IMG/VR virus record: IMGVR_UViG_3300046468_000948
Span: 1-40,461 of that record
Length of the DNA stretch: 40,461 bases
Strand: one strand, 5' to 3'
Origin: a virus
Below the pieces are notes generated by a model. It worked only from the letters and a program-made list of their open reading frames with translations. It was not told where the DNA came from and made no database searches. The translations under genes were made by a program, and so were the position numbers. This document shows positions 39,671-40,461 of the stretch, piece by piece. Numbering within the stretch: the stretch's first letter is position 1; each line of letters starts with the position of its first letter.

Positions 39671-40048
39671 TTAAATCTCTGCGTCCTGTTCCCTATCGAA
39701 CTTAATTTGCAAATCTATTGCTGTTGTAGTAGGTAGGTATGTTAAATTTACATTAACTGTAACATAATGGTCATCTTGTACTACACGAACATTTGTATCG
39801 TTAACTGTAAAACGAGGATCGTAGTTTACTACAGCAAATACTTCATTGCGTATAGACTCAATAGTATCATCATCTAATGGTTCAAATACATAAAAAGGCA
39901 AGTCACAACCAAAAGTAGGGTCGGTCCACTTCTCTCCTTTACGTATATGAAAATGGTTTAACAGGTCACGTTTAGCTAGTTCAAGACCAGAAAGTCCCTT
40001 GCTAGTATAAGCCTGTTCAACTGTTGTATATCCTATAATCTCGCTCAT
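39671..40048 (-). CDS. gp25: Baseplate wedge protein gp25 (GPW/gp25 family)
   Basis: 125 residues. LAKRDLLNHFHIRKGEKWTDPTFG and LPFYVFEPLDDDTIESIRNEV followed by YDPRF match the GPW/gp25 family, including its E-W-x-D-P-x-F-G pattern and the central acidic helix. It forms the inner baseplate core that starts sheath polymerisation. Length fits (T4 gp25 is 132). The late promoter CATAAATA ends 5 nt before the ATG, so it is predicted to be translated from a leaderless late mRNA; no ribosome site is seen. Confidence 0.9.
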   Translation of the reverse strand: MSEIIGYTTVEQAYTSKGLSGLELAKRDLLNHFHIRKGEKWTDPTFGCDLPFYVFEPLDDDTIESIRNEVFAVVNYDPRFTVNDTNVRVVQDDHYVTVNVNLTYLPTTTAIDLQIKFDREQDAEI

Positions 40049-40053
40049 ACAAC

Positions 40054-40061
40054 TATTTATG
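40054..40061 (-). promoter_or_regulatory. T4-type late promoter CATAAATA of gp25, leaderless spacing
   Basis: 7 of 8 match to TATAAATA. Exactly five nucleotides (GTTGT) to the gp25 ATG at 40048. It heads the baseplate transcript. Confidence 0.7.
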
Positions 40062-40108
40062 CGATTTATTCTGTTAGTAGTTTATGATTGTATAATTAGC
40101 TTGTAAAG

Positions 40109-40461
40109 CTATTGATTTAATTGATTTATTAGTGATCTCTTTCTACTTTCAGAAAGATTTGGCAAAAATCTACTAGTTTCTGCGTAGTATACATACTCAG
40201 CTTGAGCCTTTTGTTTATCCGTTAATTGAAATGTACTATACTCTTTTACCAGCTGTTGAATACCTTGTTCTTTAATTAAAGATCTATTTTTATATTGTCC
40301 ATAGTCTGCTAAGATAATTATTTTTGATTCAGCTTGTCTTTGTGTTCTTTGAGATCCACCTAAAATTAATGCAGTAGCAACATAATCCCATTTCTTTTCT
40401 TCAATAAATTCGTATATACGAAATTTTCTATCTTCAGTACCAACTGATGTAATATCATTAG
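40109..40461 (-). CDS. Unknown protein, C-terminal part (5' end outside window)
   Basis: 116 residues to a stop at 40109; the 5' end lies beyond the window. The translation contains FRIYEFIEEKKWDYVATALIL, GGSQRTQRQAESKIIILADYGQYKNR, KQKAQAEYVYYAETSRFLP and a final SRKRSLINQLNQ. It is helical and charged without a domain I know. Its place upstream of gp25 suggests a structural or assembly protein (gp53, gp5 and gp4-type genes lie near here in relatives), but identity is not shown. Confidence 0.6.
   Translation of the reverse strand, partial: NDITSVGTEDRKFRIYEFIEEKKWDYVATALILGGSQRTQRQAESKIIILADYGQYKNRSLIKEQGIQQLVKEYSTFQLTDKQKAQAEYVYYAETSRFLPNLSESRKRSLINQLNQ

Noticed and set aside
1-40461. CRISPR array, insertion sequence or integrase
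   Set aside because: No regularly spaced direct repeats, no transposase or recombinase frame, no long terminal inverted repeats seen.

Overview
The window is part of the genome of a marine T4-like myovirus. The right third carries a T4-type baseplate series read leftwards: gp25, a gp6-like wedge protein, a 3495-residue gp7-position protein, then three smaller tail proteins. Many genes left of it are preceded by T4-type late promoter boxes (NATAAATA and close variants). The DNA is AT-rich. The accessory genes (Hsp20, NodU-type carbamoyltransferase, Hc1-like protein, a TctC-like periplasmic receptor with signal peptide) fit phages of open-ocean Gram-negative bacteria such as cyanobacteria or SAR11-like alphaproteobacteria. 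The host itself cannot be read from the sequence.

Layout. (1) 1-391, minus: truncated TctC-like solute receptor behind a late promoter and a leader hairpin. (2) 593-6440, minus: about 17 tightly packed or overlapping genes led by the carbamoyltransferase, then a GIY-YIG nuclease, small membrane proteins, an APS-kinase-like P-loop protein, an HxGH nucleotidyltransferase, an Hc1-like protein, a lipoprotein and a methyltransferase. (3) 6532-8148, plus: SGNH-like protein and a radical SAM enzyme whose core and SPASM-like part are separate overlapping genes. (4) 8145-13730: a regulatory island of small genes, each with its own near-consensus sigma70 promoter or T4-type late box. Between them lie unusually long hairpin-rich noncoding blocks, including a probable 336-nt structured RNA (9287-9622) with promoter and terminator. 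Hsp20 is here. (5) 13939-14805, plus: a small conserved protein and a 2OG-dioxygenase-like hydroxylase. (6) 23268 down to 14792, minus: a ten-gene overlapping operon with three glycosyltransferase-like proteins, two radical SAM proteins, an SGNH hydrolase, a sulfotransferase and unknowns. Its promoter is a perfect TTGACA-N17-TATAAT with a late box inside the spacer. (7) 23347-40461, minus: tail and baseplate genes.

How it may work together. The operon in (6) directly follows tail genes, and its enzymes look like a surface or virion modification pathway (glycosyl transfer, radical chemistry, deacylation, sulfation). The APS-kinase-like gene, the carbamoyltransferase and the second radical SAM/SGNH set may add to it. 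This is inference from families and gene order. The strongest observations made directly from sequence are: exact 5-nt spacing between late boxes and ATG at five genes (predicted leaderless late mRNAs); hairpins beginning exactly at the predicted +1 of three other late promoters; the structured RNA at 9287-9622; and a shared AAGA-NN-TCTT operator-like element inside or overlapping several sigma70 promoters.
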